The notes beneath the pieces were generated by a model. It was given only the letters and a program-made list of their open reading frames with translations. It ran no database searches and was not told the origin of the DNA. Positions 1 through 9,928 of a stretch of 64,000 nucleotides of DNA are shown one piece after another. Location of the stretch: assembly GCF_963678635.1 (NCBI RefSeq), contig NC_087064.1, positions 1-64,000 on the forward strand, written 5' to 3'. A program made the translations under genes and the position numbers. The stretch comes from Symsagittifera roscoffensis (lineage: Eukaryota; Xenacoelomorpha; Acoela; Convolutidae). Numbering within the stretch: the stretch's first letter is position 1; every line of letters starts with the position of its first letter.

Positions 1-345
1 TGTAAAATTTCTTCGAAAATTTTAAAATGAACTAAGAAACATCACATCTGGCAAGCTGAAAGCAATTGATCAGTCGCATTTGGACGCAAGATTTGCAACT
101 CCTAGGAGTAACTTCAAATTTTGTAAAATTTTTCATTCAATTTTTTAATTCAAATTTTGAAAAACCATAAAAATTTGTGACAATTTTTTTTATATCTAAG
201 TTTACATTGAATTAAGAAAGTCATATCTGGGAAACTGAAAGCAATTGAGCAATCGCATTTGGACGCAAGATTTGTAACTCCTGAGAGTACCCTTACAGTA
301 CCCAACTACAACGTTGGGAAATTCCAATTTTGTGAAACTTCACCT
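1..345 (-). repeat. Two diverged satellite monomers, inverted
   Basis: Two units about 170 bp apart each hold a word close to 'gcatttggacgcaagattt' (near 77 and 247), followed by 'aactcct' and a degenerate 'gagtac'. Read on the minus strand this is the monomer that fills the right end of the window from about 59389. The second unit also keeps the 'cccaac..tgtagt' block as its reverse complement near 300-330. These copies are clearly older and more diverged than those on the right. No gene is visible here. Confidence 0.75.
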
Positions 346-420
346 AAAGTTTTCTAAAAGGTGTATTTATTTTTGAAAATCAGAAAAAAATCACATTTCG
401 AAAACTACCGAGCAGTATTT

Positions 421-622
421 TGTGCCATTCTGCCAGATTGGCACAGCGCAACCTTCCGGCGGGACAGAAAAAGACGACTAAAGGCCTTAGTAGCAAGAAA
501 GTGCTGCGAAAGAGGGTCGAAATATTCCGGAAGTTTAAATTTTTAAAATTTCGATTGACGGGCAAGTATTTCTCAGAAATACAAAAAGACGGCCATTTTG
601 ACGAAAAGGAACGAAAAAACAG
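421..622 (+). repeat. LTR 5'-end fragment, + orientation
   Basis: Begins TGTGCCATTCTGCCAGATT and is homologous, in opposite orientation, to the outer part of the LTR at 1357-2278 (compare the complement of 2278 back to 2043). Shared blocks include a CTTCCGG word, 'ttctcagaaat' and 'cggccatttt'. It abuts the oppositely oriented LTR fragment that starts at 623, so the join is head to head. A second copy is at 4097-4298. The short open frames here are not convincing genes. Confidence 0.6.
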
Positions 623-1350
623 TGTATAATTCGTCTACTGCAGTCACACATGAGGCTTAAGAAAAATAGGCCCTATAACCATTGGCTCAAGAGTCAGGGA
701 CACTATCTCTTGTGTTTTTCTACCTCAAATCAGTCGGAGCCAATTCGGTTCGCTTGTGACATGAGACTACGACCCGTTACAGCTTAAAGACTACTACCAA
801 AATATCCCCCCCACTCTAGAAATAATAACGTCCCCATACTTAGGTCTCTAGATACCCAAAATACATGAACGCCGTTAAGAACCGGGTCGGAACAATCCGT
901 TAAGTTACTTTTTATTAGACAGTGGAACTTTGATCCATTTCAGATGGATCAACCTAAAACTCGCCTTACCTCAACATAACAATCATAAAACACACTCTAG
1001 AAATTTAAATTAAGGACTCACATGTTGATGCGCTCAAGCACAGGAGGTAATTAAATGGGTGAGCAATTCTAGAAATAACTAAGATAACTAGATAAGTTCA
1101 ATGTTTGTCAGTTTGAATGGCAGAGGTAAGTTTGAACTCTAGAATGAAGTTTTATGTGAACCATTGGGACACTCCAGCTGTCCACTTTTCCGTCGAAGGT
1201 TCACTCTAGTCCAGTTCGAATAATTGTTCTCTCGGGAAAACTCTGTCTTCTATTTCAGATAGGACAGCTCTACTCTTGTTCACTATGATGGAAATTGCGA
1301 ATAGCAATTTCCCACTTGTTTTTTTATCTGACAACTTTCCCGCGCTTGTT
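623..1350 (-). repeat. Partial LTR related to the + element's LTR
   Basis: On the minus strand this matches the last roughly 690 bp of the 18468-19351 LTR. It has the same terminal 'ctgcagtagacgaat' block, the same two 9-5-9 inverted repeats and the same order of blocks, but is clearly diverged. It stops at about 1350, where the LTR at 1357 begins, so it looks interrupted there. Its outer end reads TGTATAATTCG instead of TGTAACATTCG. Copied at 4299-5026. Confidence 0.75.
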
Positions 1351-1356
1351 ATTCGA

Positions 1357-2278
1357 TGTAACATTCGCCCGGAAGATACATATCGACGGATAACAAAACT
1401 AAGTCTTAAGACGACTGGCTAACGTCTAAACAGAGCTTTGCATGCTTTTCACCGTCTCTACCAAGCCAGTACTTTTCGGTGGTCTTTCTAACATCGGGTC
1501 GACAAAAACGTTACTGTTCTCCGGCTTCGACCAGAATGCTCAAATTAACTTAATTACATGCAAATAGTGAGCTCATGGCTGGGTCTCAGTATCCCCAGAC
1601 CACGAGGTCACTCCTAAAAACAGGGCTACTACTTATTATATTACTATTGTTTTTGTTCAGTAGATAAAAATCATCATCTCCATCGAAGATGGATCAACCC
1701 TTTCCCCCCCAACTCCTAGCACCTCATCCTTGTTAAAACTAATCCAAATATCAATTAAATTCAAGTCAGGACATGACAGGATGCTAAAAGTTTATATAAT
1801 AGGCTAAAAGTTTCAGTTCCGAAGCCCTTCCGGATTCTTGAAACCACTGAATCAAGCTCGTTGATCTTGATTTCCTCCTAATCCGGAAGGCTGGTTTCTT
1901 ACCCTTCACCGTTGTTCGCAACGGCCTTGCATCTATTGTAGCAGCACAATAGTTGCAACTCGGAACGTTCTCTGCTATTCCTGCAATCTGCTGCTGTTTT
2001 TCAATCACGATTGTCGTTGTTATCGTCAGCGCAACTAATGTTGTTGTGTTTTCTCTCTCGTTTTTTGTTAAAATGGCCGTTTCAGCATTTCTCAGAAATG
2101 TGACGTCATCATCCAAATTTTTGAAATTTTAAAATACTAGAATATTCTAGCCCTCACCGTTCGGCTAAAAGTTCCAATAACGCTCTTAGTTCTTAAAAAC
2201 CACCAATCCGGAAGGCTTACTGCTAAAATTCCGAATTCTGCAGAGAATGCATTTTTCACATTCTGGTCGAATGTCACA
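1357..2278 (-). repeat. 3' LTR of the minus-strand giant element (duplicate copy)
   Basis: This LTR of about 922 bp has near-inverted ends (TGTAACATTCG at 1357 and CGAATGTCACA ending at 2278). On the minus strand it directly follows a polypurine tract, as a 3' LTR should. It contains CTATTGT/ACAATAG and GATCCAT-type inverted repeats and several CCGGAAG words. It is homologous to 41447-42371, the 5' LTR of the same element. The inner half near 1357-1785 is almost identical to that LTR and the outer half about 15% diverged. The copy with an intact connection to ORF2 is at 5033-5954. Confidence 0.8.
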
Positions 2279-3097
2279 TACTCCCCGGACAATCCGGTCA
2301 ATGTCCTCATTGAATCGCGCAATGTTCATAAAATGGTTACAGTGTCATCGAACAGAATTTACAAAATGCACGAAATTACTTTTATCCACGTTACATCGAC
2401 TCACTGCAGAATATAAATGGCATCATACTACATCATTATAGCCTTCAAATCCTCTCATTAATCTGCACATTGAGGATACAACCTAAGATAAAACATATTT
2501 TCTGACTCCCAATGTCAATGTCCCGATTAAAACTTTTTCTCTTAGATTTAAAAGGTGTTGGCTTGCAGGACAGTCCTGCCAACCAACAAGCTAAAATTAT
2601 CCTACTATGCTTCTTCCCTTCGGAAATCTTGCTTGTCATTGTCCTGAATATTAAAACTAAGAAACTTTGTGGTTAGAAAGAACCATGAAACAATCTCCCT
2701 CTTCGAGAGATTGCTCAAGCTTCCACGTCACCACAAAGTGATCAGTCTTCCTAAGTGATTAAAAACCATCATGCAGGCTGGAATATTTAAATATACTCTT
2801 CTCTTAAGCCTTTCTAAATAAATAATAAGTGTCTCTAAAGCCACTTCTGCTAAAATCAAAATAAATGCAAATTTACAAATACAACAATTTCAAAACTCAA
2901 CTAAATGTTTCAGTTTTCAATTACAACTTGGTTGCTTGGTTTCTCACTTGAGTTTTTCACACACATAAAACAATTCTGAGTTTTAACTTTTCTTTATCAC
3001 TCCTTTGTTCTCTTCTTTTTTCGTCATTTAGAAGTTCTAAAACTTCTAAATTCTTCTAATTTTCTTTCTTGTTGCCTCTTGTTTTCTCGACCATCCA
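2279..3097 (-). other. 3' untranslated region and polypurine tract (duplicate copy)
   Basis: Spacer between the end of the ORF2 fragment and the LTR on the minus strand. The complement of 2280-2290 is GTCCGGGGAGT, immediately before the LTR and followed by the dinucleotide TA. This is the same arrangement as at the + element's 3' LTR (40552-40563). The rest is AT-rich and non-coding as far as I can see. The frames over 2247-2639 look like chance. Confidence 0.75.
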
Positions 3098-3851
3098 TCA
3101 ATGTTCCATTTCTTCCTCCTGTGATATTGACTCCGTACTTTCGGTTTCCGTGTCTTGTAGCACATCATTGGCTATCCTGACGCTGTTGGAAGCCGTCCTC
3201 CAACACTTCTGCTCTTCTACCCTCTGTTTACAGCAAGGTAGGGGATCCACGTTGGATTCTCTGTTTCTGCAGAAACTGTTGTGGAGACACAACGTCACGT
3301 TTCTCTCCAAATCTTCTTTCAGCATCTCTGCCTTCTCATTTCCACTACGCTCACTCGTCCTGGAAATTCTTTTCACGGCTGTGGTCACTGCATTCCGATG
3401 AGTCACGAAAGCTCGCTTGAAAGCTCCTGCCCCAATGTCCAGCTGATATTCACTGTACACTCTGCCATGCTTCGACATATGCTTTTTCGCATACTCGTAC
3501 AACCATGCAGTCATGTTAGCTCTGAACCATGGCATCAATCGTTTTCTCGCCCATATCTTCTTCACTTCCATCGGAATGCTTAGAACTTTGCACGTTGTCT
3601 CAAAAAGATCTAAATCTTTTAGACAATCTAATTTCCGCAATTGTTCTCTCGTCGGCGCCTCCTGTCTATTATTTTCTCTCACATGAGCTTCCAGCCATCG
3701 TATCGCCATCATAACTCCCACTATCACTATTGTTACGGGCTGTGATGAATCTGGTAAGCCCATGGAGAGCAGCTCTCCAGAGTCCCAGATCAACATCAGA
3801 TTACTACGCTTGGGATACCACCAGGTCTGCAGCAAACAGTGGCAAGGAAAC
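3098..3851 (-). pseudogene. Giant-element ORF2, isolated C-terminal fragment
   Basis: An open minus-strand frame of 245 codons matches the last roughly 245 residues of ORF2 of the + element (shared blocks such as 'LLEASG' upstream in the family, 'WYP', 'RNAITT/RNAVTT', 'SLHNSFC/CLHNSFC'). Its upstream end is cut at 3851, where satellite sequence begins, so it has no start and no promoter of its own. It is intact where the neighbouring copy (6723-7527) has a 2-bp deletion and a 1-bp insertion. It ends early ('EEEMEH' then stop) because of one extra T near 3110 relative to that copy. The function of this part of ORF2 is unknown. Confidence 0.8.
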
Positions 3852-4020
3852 TTGTGACAATTTTTTTATATCTAAGTTTACATTGAATTAAGAAAGTCAT
3901 ATCTGGGAAACTGAAAGCAATTGAGCAATCGCATTTGGACGCAAGATTTGTAACTCCTGAGAGTACCCTTACAGTACCCAACTACAACGTTGGGAAATTC
4001 CAATTTTGTGAAACTTCACC
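3852..4020 (-). repeat. Satellite monomer at the duplication junction
   Basis: Same inverted monomer as at about 175-345, brought in with the duplicated unit. It contains 'gcatttggacgcaagattt', 'aactcctgagagtac' and the 'caacgttggg' block. The sequence to 4096 is non-coding AT-rich DNA. Confidence 0.7.
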
Positions 4021-4096
4021 TAAAGTTTTCTAAAAGGTGTATTTATTTTTGAAAATCAGAAAAAAATCACATTTCGAAAACTACCGAGCAGTATTT

Positions 4097-5026
4097 TGTG
4101 CCATTCTGCCAGATTGGCACAGCGCAACCTTCCGGCGGGACAGAAAAAGACGACTAAAGGCCTTAGTAGCAAGAAAGTGCTGCGAAAGAGGGTCGAAATA
4201 TTCCGGAAGTTTAAATTTTTAAAATTTCGATTGACGGGCAAGTATTTCTCAGAAATACAAAAAGACGGCCATTTTGACGAAAAGGAACGAAAAAACAGTG
4301 TATAATTCGTCTACTGCAGTCACACATGAGGCTTAAGAAAAATAGGCCCTATAACCATTGGCTCAAGAGTCAGGGACACTATCTCTTGTGTTTTTCTACC
4401 TCAAATCAGTCGGAGCCAATTCGGTTCGCTTGTGACATGAGACTACGACCCGTTACAGCTTAAAGACTACTACCAAAATATCCCCCCCACTCTAGAAATA
4501 ATAACGTCCCCATACTTAGGTCTCTAGATACCCAAAATACATGAACGCCGTTAAAAACCGGGTCGGAACAATCCGTTAAGTTACTTTTTATTAGACAGTG
4601 GAACTTTGATCCATTTCAGATGGATCAACCTAAAACTCGCCTTACCTCAACATAACAATCATAAAACACACTCTAGAAATTCAAATTAAGGACTCACATG
4701 TTGATGCGCTCAAGCACAGGAGGTAATTAAATGGGTGAGCAACTCTAGAAATAACTAAGATAACTAGATAAGTTCAATGTTTGTCAGTTTGAATGGCAGA
4801 GGTAAGTTTGAACTCTAGAATGAAGTTTTATGTGAACCATTGGGACACTCCAGCTGTCCACTTTTCCGTCGAAGGTTCACTCTAGTCCAGTTCGAATAAT
4901 TGTTCTCTCGGGAAAACTCTGTCTTCTATTTCAGATAGGACAGCTCTACTCTTGTTCACTATGATGGAAATTGCGAATAGCAATTTCCCACTTGTTTTTT
5001 TATCTGACAACTTTCCCGCGCTTGTT
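4097..5026. repeat. Head-to-head LTR fragments (second copy)
   Basis: Exact counterpart of 421-1350. A + oriented LTR 5' piece occupies 4097-4298 and abuts a minus-oriented LTR 3' piece at 4299-5026. Only three base differences from the first copy were seen in this stretch. Confidence 0.75.
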
Positions 5027-5032
5027 ATTCGA

Positions 5033-5954
5033 TGTAACATTCGCCCGGAAGATACATATCGACGGATAACAAAACTAAGTCTTAAGACGACTGGCTAACG
5101 TCTAAACAGAGCTTTGCATGCTTTTCACCGTCTCTACCAAGCCAGTACTTTTCGGTGGTCTTTCTAACATCGGGTCGACAAAAACGTTACTGTTCTCCGG
5201 CTTCGACCAGAATGCTCAAATTAACTTAATTACATGCAAATAGTGAGCTCATGGCTGGGTCTCAGTATCCCCAGACCACGAGGTCACTCCTAAAAACAGG
5301 GCTACTACTTATTATATTACTATTGTTTTTGTTCAGTAGATAAAAATCATCATCTCCATCGAAGATGGATCAACCCTTTCCCCCCCAACTCCTAGCACCT
5401 CATCCTTGTTAAAACTAATCCAAATATCAATTAAATTCAAGTCAGGACATGACAGGATGCTAAAAGTTTATATAATAGGCTAAAAGTTTCAGTTCCGAAG
5501 CCCTTCCGGATTCTTGAAACCACTGAATCAAGCTCGTTGATCTTGATTTCCTCCTAATCCGGAAGGCTGGTTTCTTACCCTTCACCGTTGTTCGCAACGG
5601 CCTTGCATCTATTGTAGCAGCACAATAGTTGCAACTCGGAACGTTCTCTGCTATTCCTGCAATCTGCTGCTGTTTTTCAATCACGATTGTCGTTGTTATC
5701 GTCAGCGCAACTAATGTTGTTGTGTTTTCTCTCTCGTTTTTTGTTAAAATGGCCGTTTCAGCATTTCTCAGAAATGTGACGTCATCATCCAAATTTTTGA
5801 AATTTTAAAATACTAGAATATTCTAGCCCTCACCGTTCGGCTAAAAGTTCCAATAACGCTCTTAGTTCTTAAAAACCACCAATCCGGAAGGCTTACTGCT
5901 AAAATTCCGAATTCTGCAGAGAATGCATTTTTCACATTCTGGTCGAATGTCACA
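5033..5954 (-). repeat. 3' LTR of the minus-strand giant element
   Basis: Same LTR as 1357-2278, here still attached to its own element (3' UTR and ORF2 to the right). It runs TGTAACATTCG to CGAATGTCACA in + coordinates. No 5-bp target duplication pairs its outer flank ('ttcga' at 5028-5032) with the outer flank of the partner LTR ('aattt' after 42371). The element's ends have therefore been rearranged, or the duplication has been lost. Confidence 0.82.
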
Positions 5955-6722
5955 TACTCCCCGGACAATCCGGTCAATGTCCTCATTGAATCGCGCAATG
6001 TTCATAAAATGGTTACAGTGTCATCGAACAGAATTTACAAAATGCACGAAATTACTTTTATCCACGTTACATCGACTCACTGCAGAATATAAATGGCATC
6101 ATACTACATCATTATAGCCTTCAAATCCTCTCATTAATCTGCACATTGAGGATACAACCTAAGATAAAACATATTTTCTGACTCCCAATGTCAATGTCCC
6201 GATTAAAACTTTTTCTCTTAGATTTAAAAGGTGTTGGCTTGCAGGACAGTCCTGCCAACCAACAAGCTAAAATTATCCTACTATGCTTCTTCCCTTCGGA
6301 AATCTTGCTTGTCATTGTCCTGAATATTAAAACTAAGAAACTTTGTGGTTAGAAAGAACCATGAAACAATCTCCCTCTTCGAGAGATTGCTCAAGCTTCC
6401 ACGTCACCACAAAGTGATCAGTCTTCCTAAGTGATTAAAAACAATCATGCAGGCTGGAATATTTAAATATACTCTTCTCTTAAGCCTTTCTAAATAAATA
6501 ATAAGTGTCTCTAAAGCCACTTCTGCTAAAATCAAAATAAATGCAAATTTACAAATACAACAATTTCAAAACTCAACTAAATGTTTCAGTTTTCAATTAC
6601 AACTTGGTTGCTTGGTTTCTCACTTGAGTTTTTCACACACATAAAACAAATTCTGAGTTTTAACTTTTCTTCATCACTCCTTTGTTCTCTTCTTTTTTCG
6701 TCGTTTAGAAGTTCTAAAACTT
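5955..6722 (-). other. 3' UTR and polypurine tract of the minus element
   Basis: The complement of 5956-5966 reads GTCCGGGGAGT directly against the LTR. This is the presumed plus-strand primer and is identical to the + element's PPT. The remaining roughly 750 bp is AT-rich with no convincing gene. The spacer is longer than in the + element, where about 430 bp separates ORF2 from the LTR. Confidence 0.75.
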
Positions 6723-7709
6723 CTAAATTCTTCTAATTTTCTTTCTTGTTGCCTCTTGTTTTCTCGACCATTCATCAATGTTCCATTCTTCCTCCTGTGA
6801 TACTGACTCCGCACTTTCGGTTTCCGTGTCTTGTAGCACATCTTTGGCTATCCTGACGCTGTTGGAAGCCGTCCTCCAACACTTCTGCTCTTCTACCCTC
6901 TGTTTACAGCAAGGTAGGGGATCCACGTTGGATTCTCTGTTTCTGCAGAAACTGTTGTGGAGACACAACGTCACGTTTCTCTCCAAATCTTCTTTCAGCA
7001 TCTCTGCCTTCTCATTTCCACTACGCTCACTCGTCCTGGAAATTCTTTTCACAGCGGTGGTCACTGCATTCCGATGAGTCACGAAAGCTCGCTTGAAAGC
7101 TCCTGCCCCAATGTCCAGCTGATATTCACTGTACACCCTGCCGTGCTTCGACATATGCTTTTTCGCATACTCGTACAACCATGCAGTCATGTTAGCTCTG
7201 AACCATGGCATCAATCGTTTTTCTCGCCCATCTCTTCTTCACTTCCATCGGAATGTTTAAAACCTTGCACATTGTCTCAAAAAGATCTAAGTCTTTTAGA
7301 CAATCTAATTTCCGCAATTGTTCTCTCGTTGGTGCCTCCTGTCTATTATTTTCTCTCACTGAGCTTCCAGCCATCGTATCGCCATCATAACTCCCACTAT
7401 AACTATTGTTGCGGGCTGTGATGAATCTGGTAAACCCATGGAGAGCAGCTCTCCAGAGTCCCAGATCAACATCAGATTACTACGCTTGGGATACCACCAG
7501 GTCTGCAGCAAACAGTGGCAAGGAAACTCGTCATGCGTCAACATGATGCTCCTCCAATTACGTTTTCCCGAAGCTTCCAGCAATGGTCCCACTTCCATCA
7601 TCACTCGGTGGATTTCATCATTCTCATCTACTGCATTGTAATCTGTGACAGTTGATCCTCTCTGTTTCTGTTTTTCGAAGTCACTGAAGTTCCCGCTCAC
7701 ATATCCCAT
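6723..7709 (-). pseudogene. ORF2 segment f: C-terminus with two frameshifts
   Basis: From 7709 the frame continues the family ('LLEASG', 'FPCHC', 'WWYP'). It breaks at a 2-bp deletion near 7362, continues in another frame, breaks again at an extra T near 7219, and finishes in the frame of 7214-6723. The duplicate at 3098-3851 lacks both lesions, so they are specific to this copy. The tail after 'SQEEE' is longer here (about 20 residues) than in the duplicate because of a one-base difference. Confidence 0.75.
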
Positions 7710-7730
7710 GAACTTCTTTCCTAGTATTGA

Positions 7731-9011
7731 CTACAACTCTTCTTTGGTTCTCTCTGGAATTGCTGAGAACATCTTACATAGTAACTCGTAAGACTTTTCA
7801 GACATTCTCGCCAATCTCACACACTTCGGCACTGAGAAGGCTTGATCCACAATCATTCTTGTACTCTTCACGTCCACAGCTACGAAATGTACAGGATATC
7901 TGCTCTTGCACATTGGAGCCAACGTTGAACCCACCAAATATCGTGCTCCTGTGGGTCTACAATAAGTTTCGCTGTGTCTGATGTTCATCTCTGTTTCGAT
8001 TGCTTCCCTCCATTTTCCTATATACTTCTGCTCAGTCTGCAGAACTCCTGGGAATACTTCTACGCTGATGGCTGTGACCATCTCATGTTTCTGTTCTAGA
8101 TTCAATAGTGACTCTAAAGAACCAAACATGCTGTAGAATCCTAGTGCAGTCACTAGATTCACATCGGTTCCTCCATGGCAATCTGCCATCAGTTCCGTCT
8201 CCGTTCTTGCTTTCATCACTATATTTCCAAACAATACTGTCAATTGCTTGTGTTGTTTCTCCAGGGTTTTCACACAGTCTAGACCTCCACAAACATGACC
8301 CTCCAGTCCACAGACTTCCGCCAGACAGCTACCAGGTTTGACCCAGTCTTCTGGTCCCCAGCCAGGCAACTCCACTTTATCTTCTCCGTTGCTCTTAGAG
8401 GCTGTTATCATCACATTATATATGATGTTGAGGTCACGCAGGTTACAGTCTGCATTCAGTTCCCTCTGTACGTCTTGTGTCGCCCGTAATATTGAGTCAG
8501 CGTTGGGACTAGGACACCATGATGGCCTCATCAACCCCCACACTGCCATCAAGCTCGTTCTCAGTAATTCATCTGAGAATCCCAACCCAATCTCCACTCT
8601 CTTGTCGGATTTTGGTACTGAAGGTGCAGTCACCTTTTCTTCCAAGACCAATCCCATTTTGGCCTGTGGATTGTTAACGCTCTTAATCGTTACAATTCTG
8701 GACGTCCAGAATCTTAGTAACACCGCCTGCTCATAATCAAAGAAGCAATCGCGTATGTCTTCACTCAGGAAAGGATTGTACGCTATCCCTATGATCCCGG
8801 ATACGTAACTATATGACTTCTTCTTGATCGGTCCACAGTATTCACTGGATTTCGGCAATGCTCCCATAGATTCTTTAGTGAGTCTCAACTCCTTGTTTGA
8901 GAATCTCCTGATCTCGTCTATCTTCTTCATGGGTTCCAATTCTTCAGGTTCTTTCATGTTTACCCTCATCGGTTTACTTTGCTGCATATCCAGCATTGCT
9001 AGTAAGAACAA
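7731..9011 (-). pseudogene. ORF2 segment e: conserved block with Cys/His cluster
   Basis: 426 codons in a frame shifted by one from segment d. The nominal start is TTG, so this is a continuation rather than a gene start. It contains the best-conserved block of ORF2 ('YVSGIIGIAYNPFL', nearly the same in the + copy), a C-x4-C-x4-H-x-C-x4-C cluster ('CLAEVCGLEGHVCGGLDC') and 'DQAFSVPKCVRLARMS'. The Cys/His spacing suggests metal binding, but I recognise no family. It ends at TAG 7733-7731, after which homology resumes in frame. Confidence 0.72.
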
Positions 9012-9925
9012 GGCTTCGTTCGCTCATCGCCTTCCCTCAACATTATAACACAAGTGTTTAATGCAGGTACTGAAATCTGCTCTATCAGGAATCGAATGAA
9101 ACAGAGAGCGTCTCTCCGCTTCGCACACGCTACTGCTGCTCCCTCCTGGACTATCAGATCCCTCAGGTTCGTCATAAGGAAAACCTTTTCCTCTTTTGAT
9201 CTCTTCCTTTCTTCTGAGTCATATTCTTCGCGAGTCAGTCCCATCATGCACCAGGCGAACCTGAGTTGTAAATCTGTCCCTTCGTAAGGTACTGCCACGA
9301 GAGCATGTATTCTTGGCGTAGTCCTCATTTCTTCTTCGAAATACCTCAATACTACTGCTTTCCATGGAAGGCTCACTAACTGCTCAATTGTTTCCGCCTG
9401 TATGTCAGACGACGCCAAAGCTCCATACGCCTTCTGCTTGAGGGTGGTGCCTTGCAACATCATTTCCAGATAACCCTCCATGGCTTTTTCGTCTTCCAGG
9501 GCCATTACATACCCTCTAGCCGAGTTTCGGTATTCCAACATCTCCATGTATCCACCAGTGGGTTCATCCATCGACACAGTCTCGGACACGGTTGGTCGGT
9601 TGTATTCCACTGGTGTTAGTTGTCCTGCAACACTTCCCTTTCCATGATTCATAGGAGATGGCTTGAAGTCCCTCATTTTGCTCTCTCCACATTGGCTGAG
9701 TATTTCCATTTCTAAAGTTGCTCCAGTCAGAGTGCGGTCACTCCTTTTGGATTCATAACCGGTTGACTTTATCCCCGCCATGAGAATGGGTGGCACCATC
9801 GCTATATCAGTTAATACTCTATCTGTGGCAGACAATTGATAATCACCTTGCCCCAAATCCATGACCTCCTCGACTCGTTTTCTTTTCGCTGAGTTACCAG
9901 CTTTCATCGATATTTCTGAATCCAC
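8999..9925 (-). pseudogene. ORF2 segment d
   Basis: 308 codons continuing in frame after the TAG at 9931 (the nominal start is GTG). It aligns with the + ORF2 region around 'FEEAMRTSS' (here 'FEEEMRTTP') and 'ARRKDATCF' (here 'AKRRDALCF'). It ends at a TAG reached only after a one-base shift. The homology carries on in the overlapping frame of segment e from about 9011. No known domain recognised. Confidence 0.7.
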
Positions 9926-9928
9926 TTT

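Larger units (their letters stand above)
175..3851. repeat. Tandem duplication, unit 1 (3676-bp period)
   Basis: Everything from about 175 recurs 3676 bp further right. The unit contains part of a satellite monomer, LTR fragments, a complete LTR, a 3' untranslated region and the last roughly 245 codons of the minus-strand ORF2. It ends abruptly at 3851, where ORF2 sequence switches to the satellite word 'ttgtgacaa'. By eye, 181-2960 has only about 5 differences from unit 2, while 2970-3851 has about 25, so divergence is very uneven along the unit. Confidence 0.93.
3852..7527. repeat. Tandem duplication, unit 2
   Basis: Second copy of the 3676-bp unit. This copy is joined to the rest of the minus-strand ORF2 on its right and so represents the original 3' end of that element. 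The join between units carries the short shared word 'ttgtgacaa', which is satellite-derived. Confidence 0.93.

Noticed and set aside
361-629. Frames of 61-69 codons, also at 4037-4305
   Set aside because: They lie in LTR fragments and recur only because the region is duplicated. No coding signature.
3069-3583. + strand frames opposite the ORF2 fragment
   Set aside because: They are the antisense of a conserved minus-strand coding region.
8999-9011. Programmed -1 frameshift in the minus ORF2
   Set aside because: No heptanucleotide slippery site is seen and the + ORF2 is continuous here.
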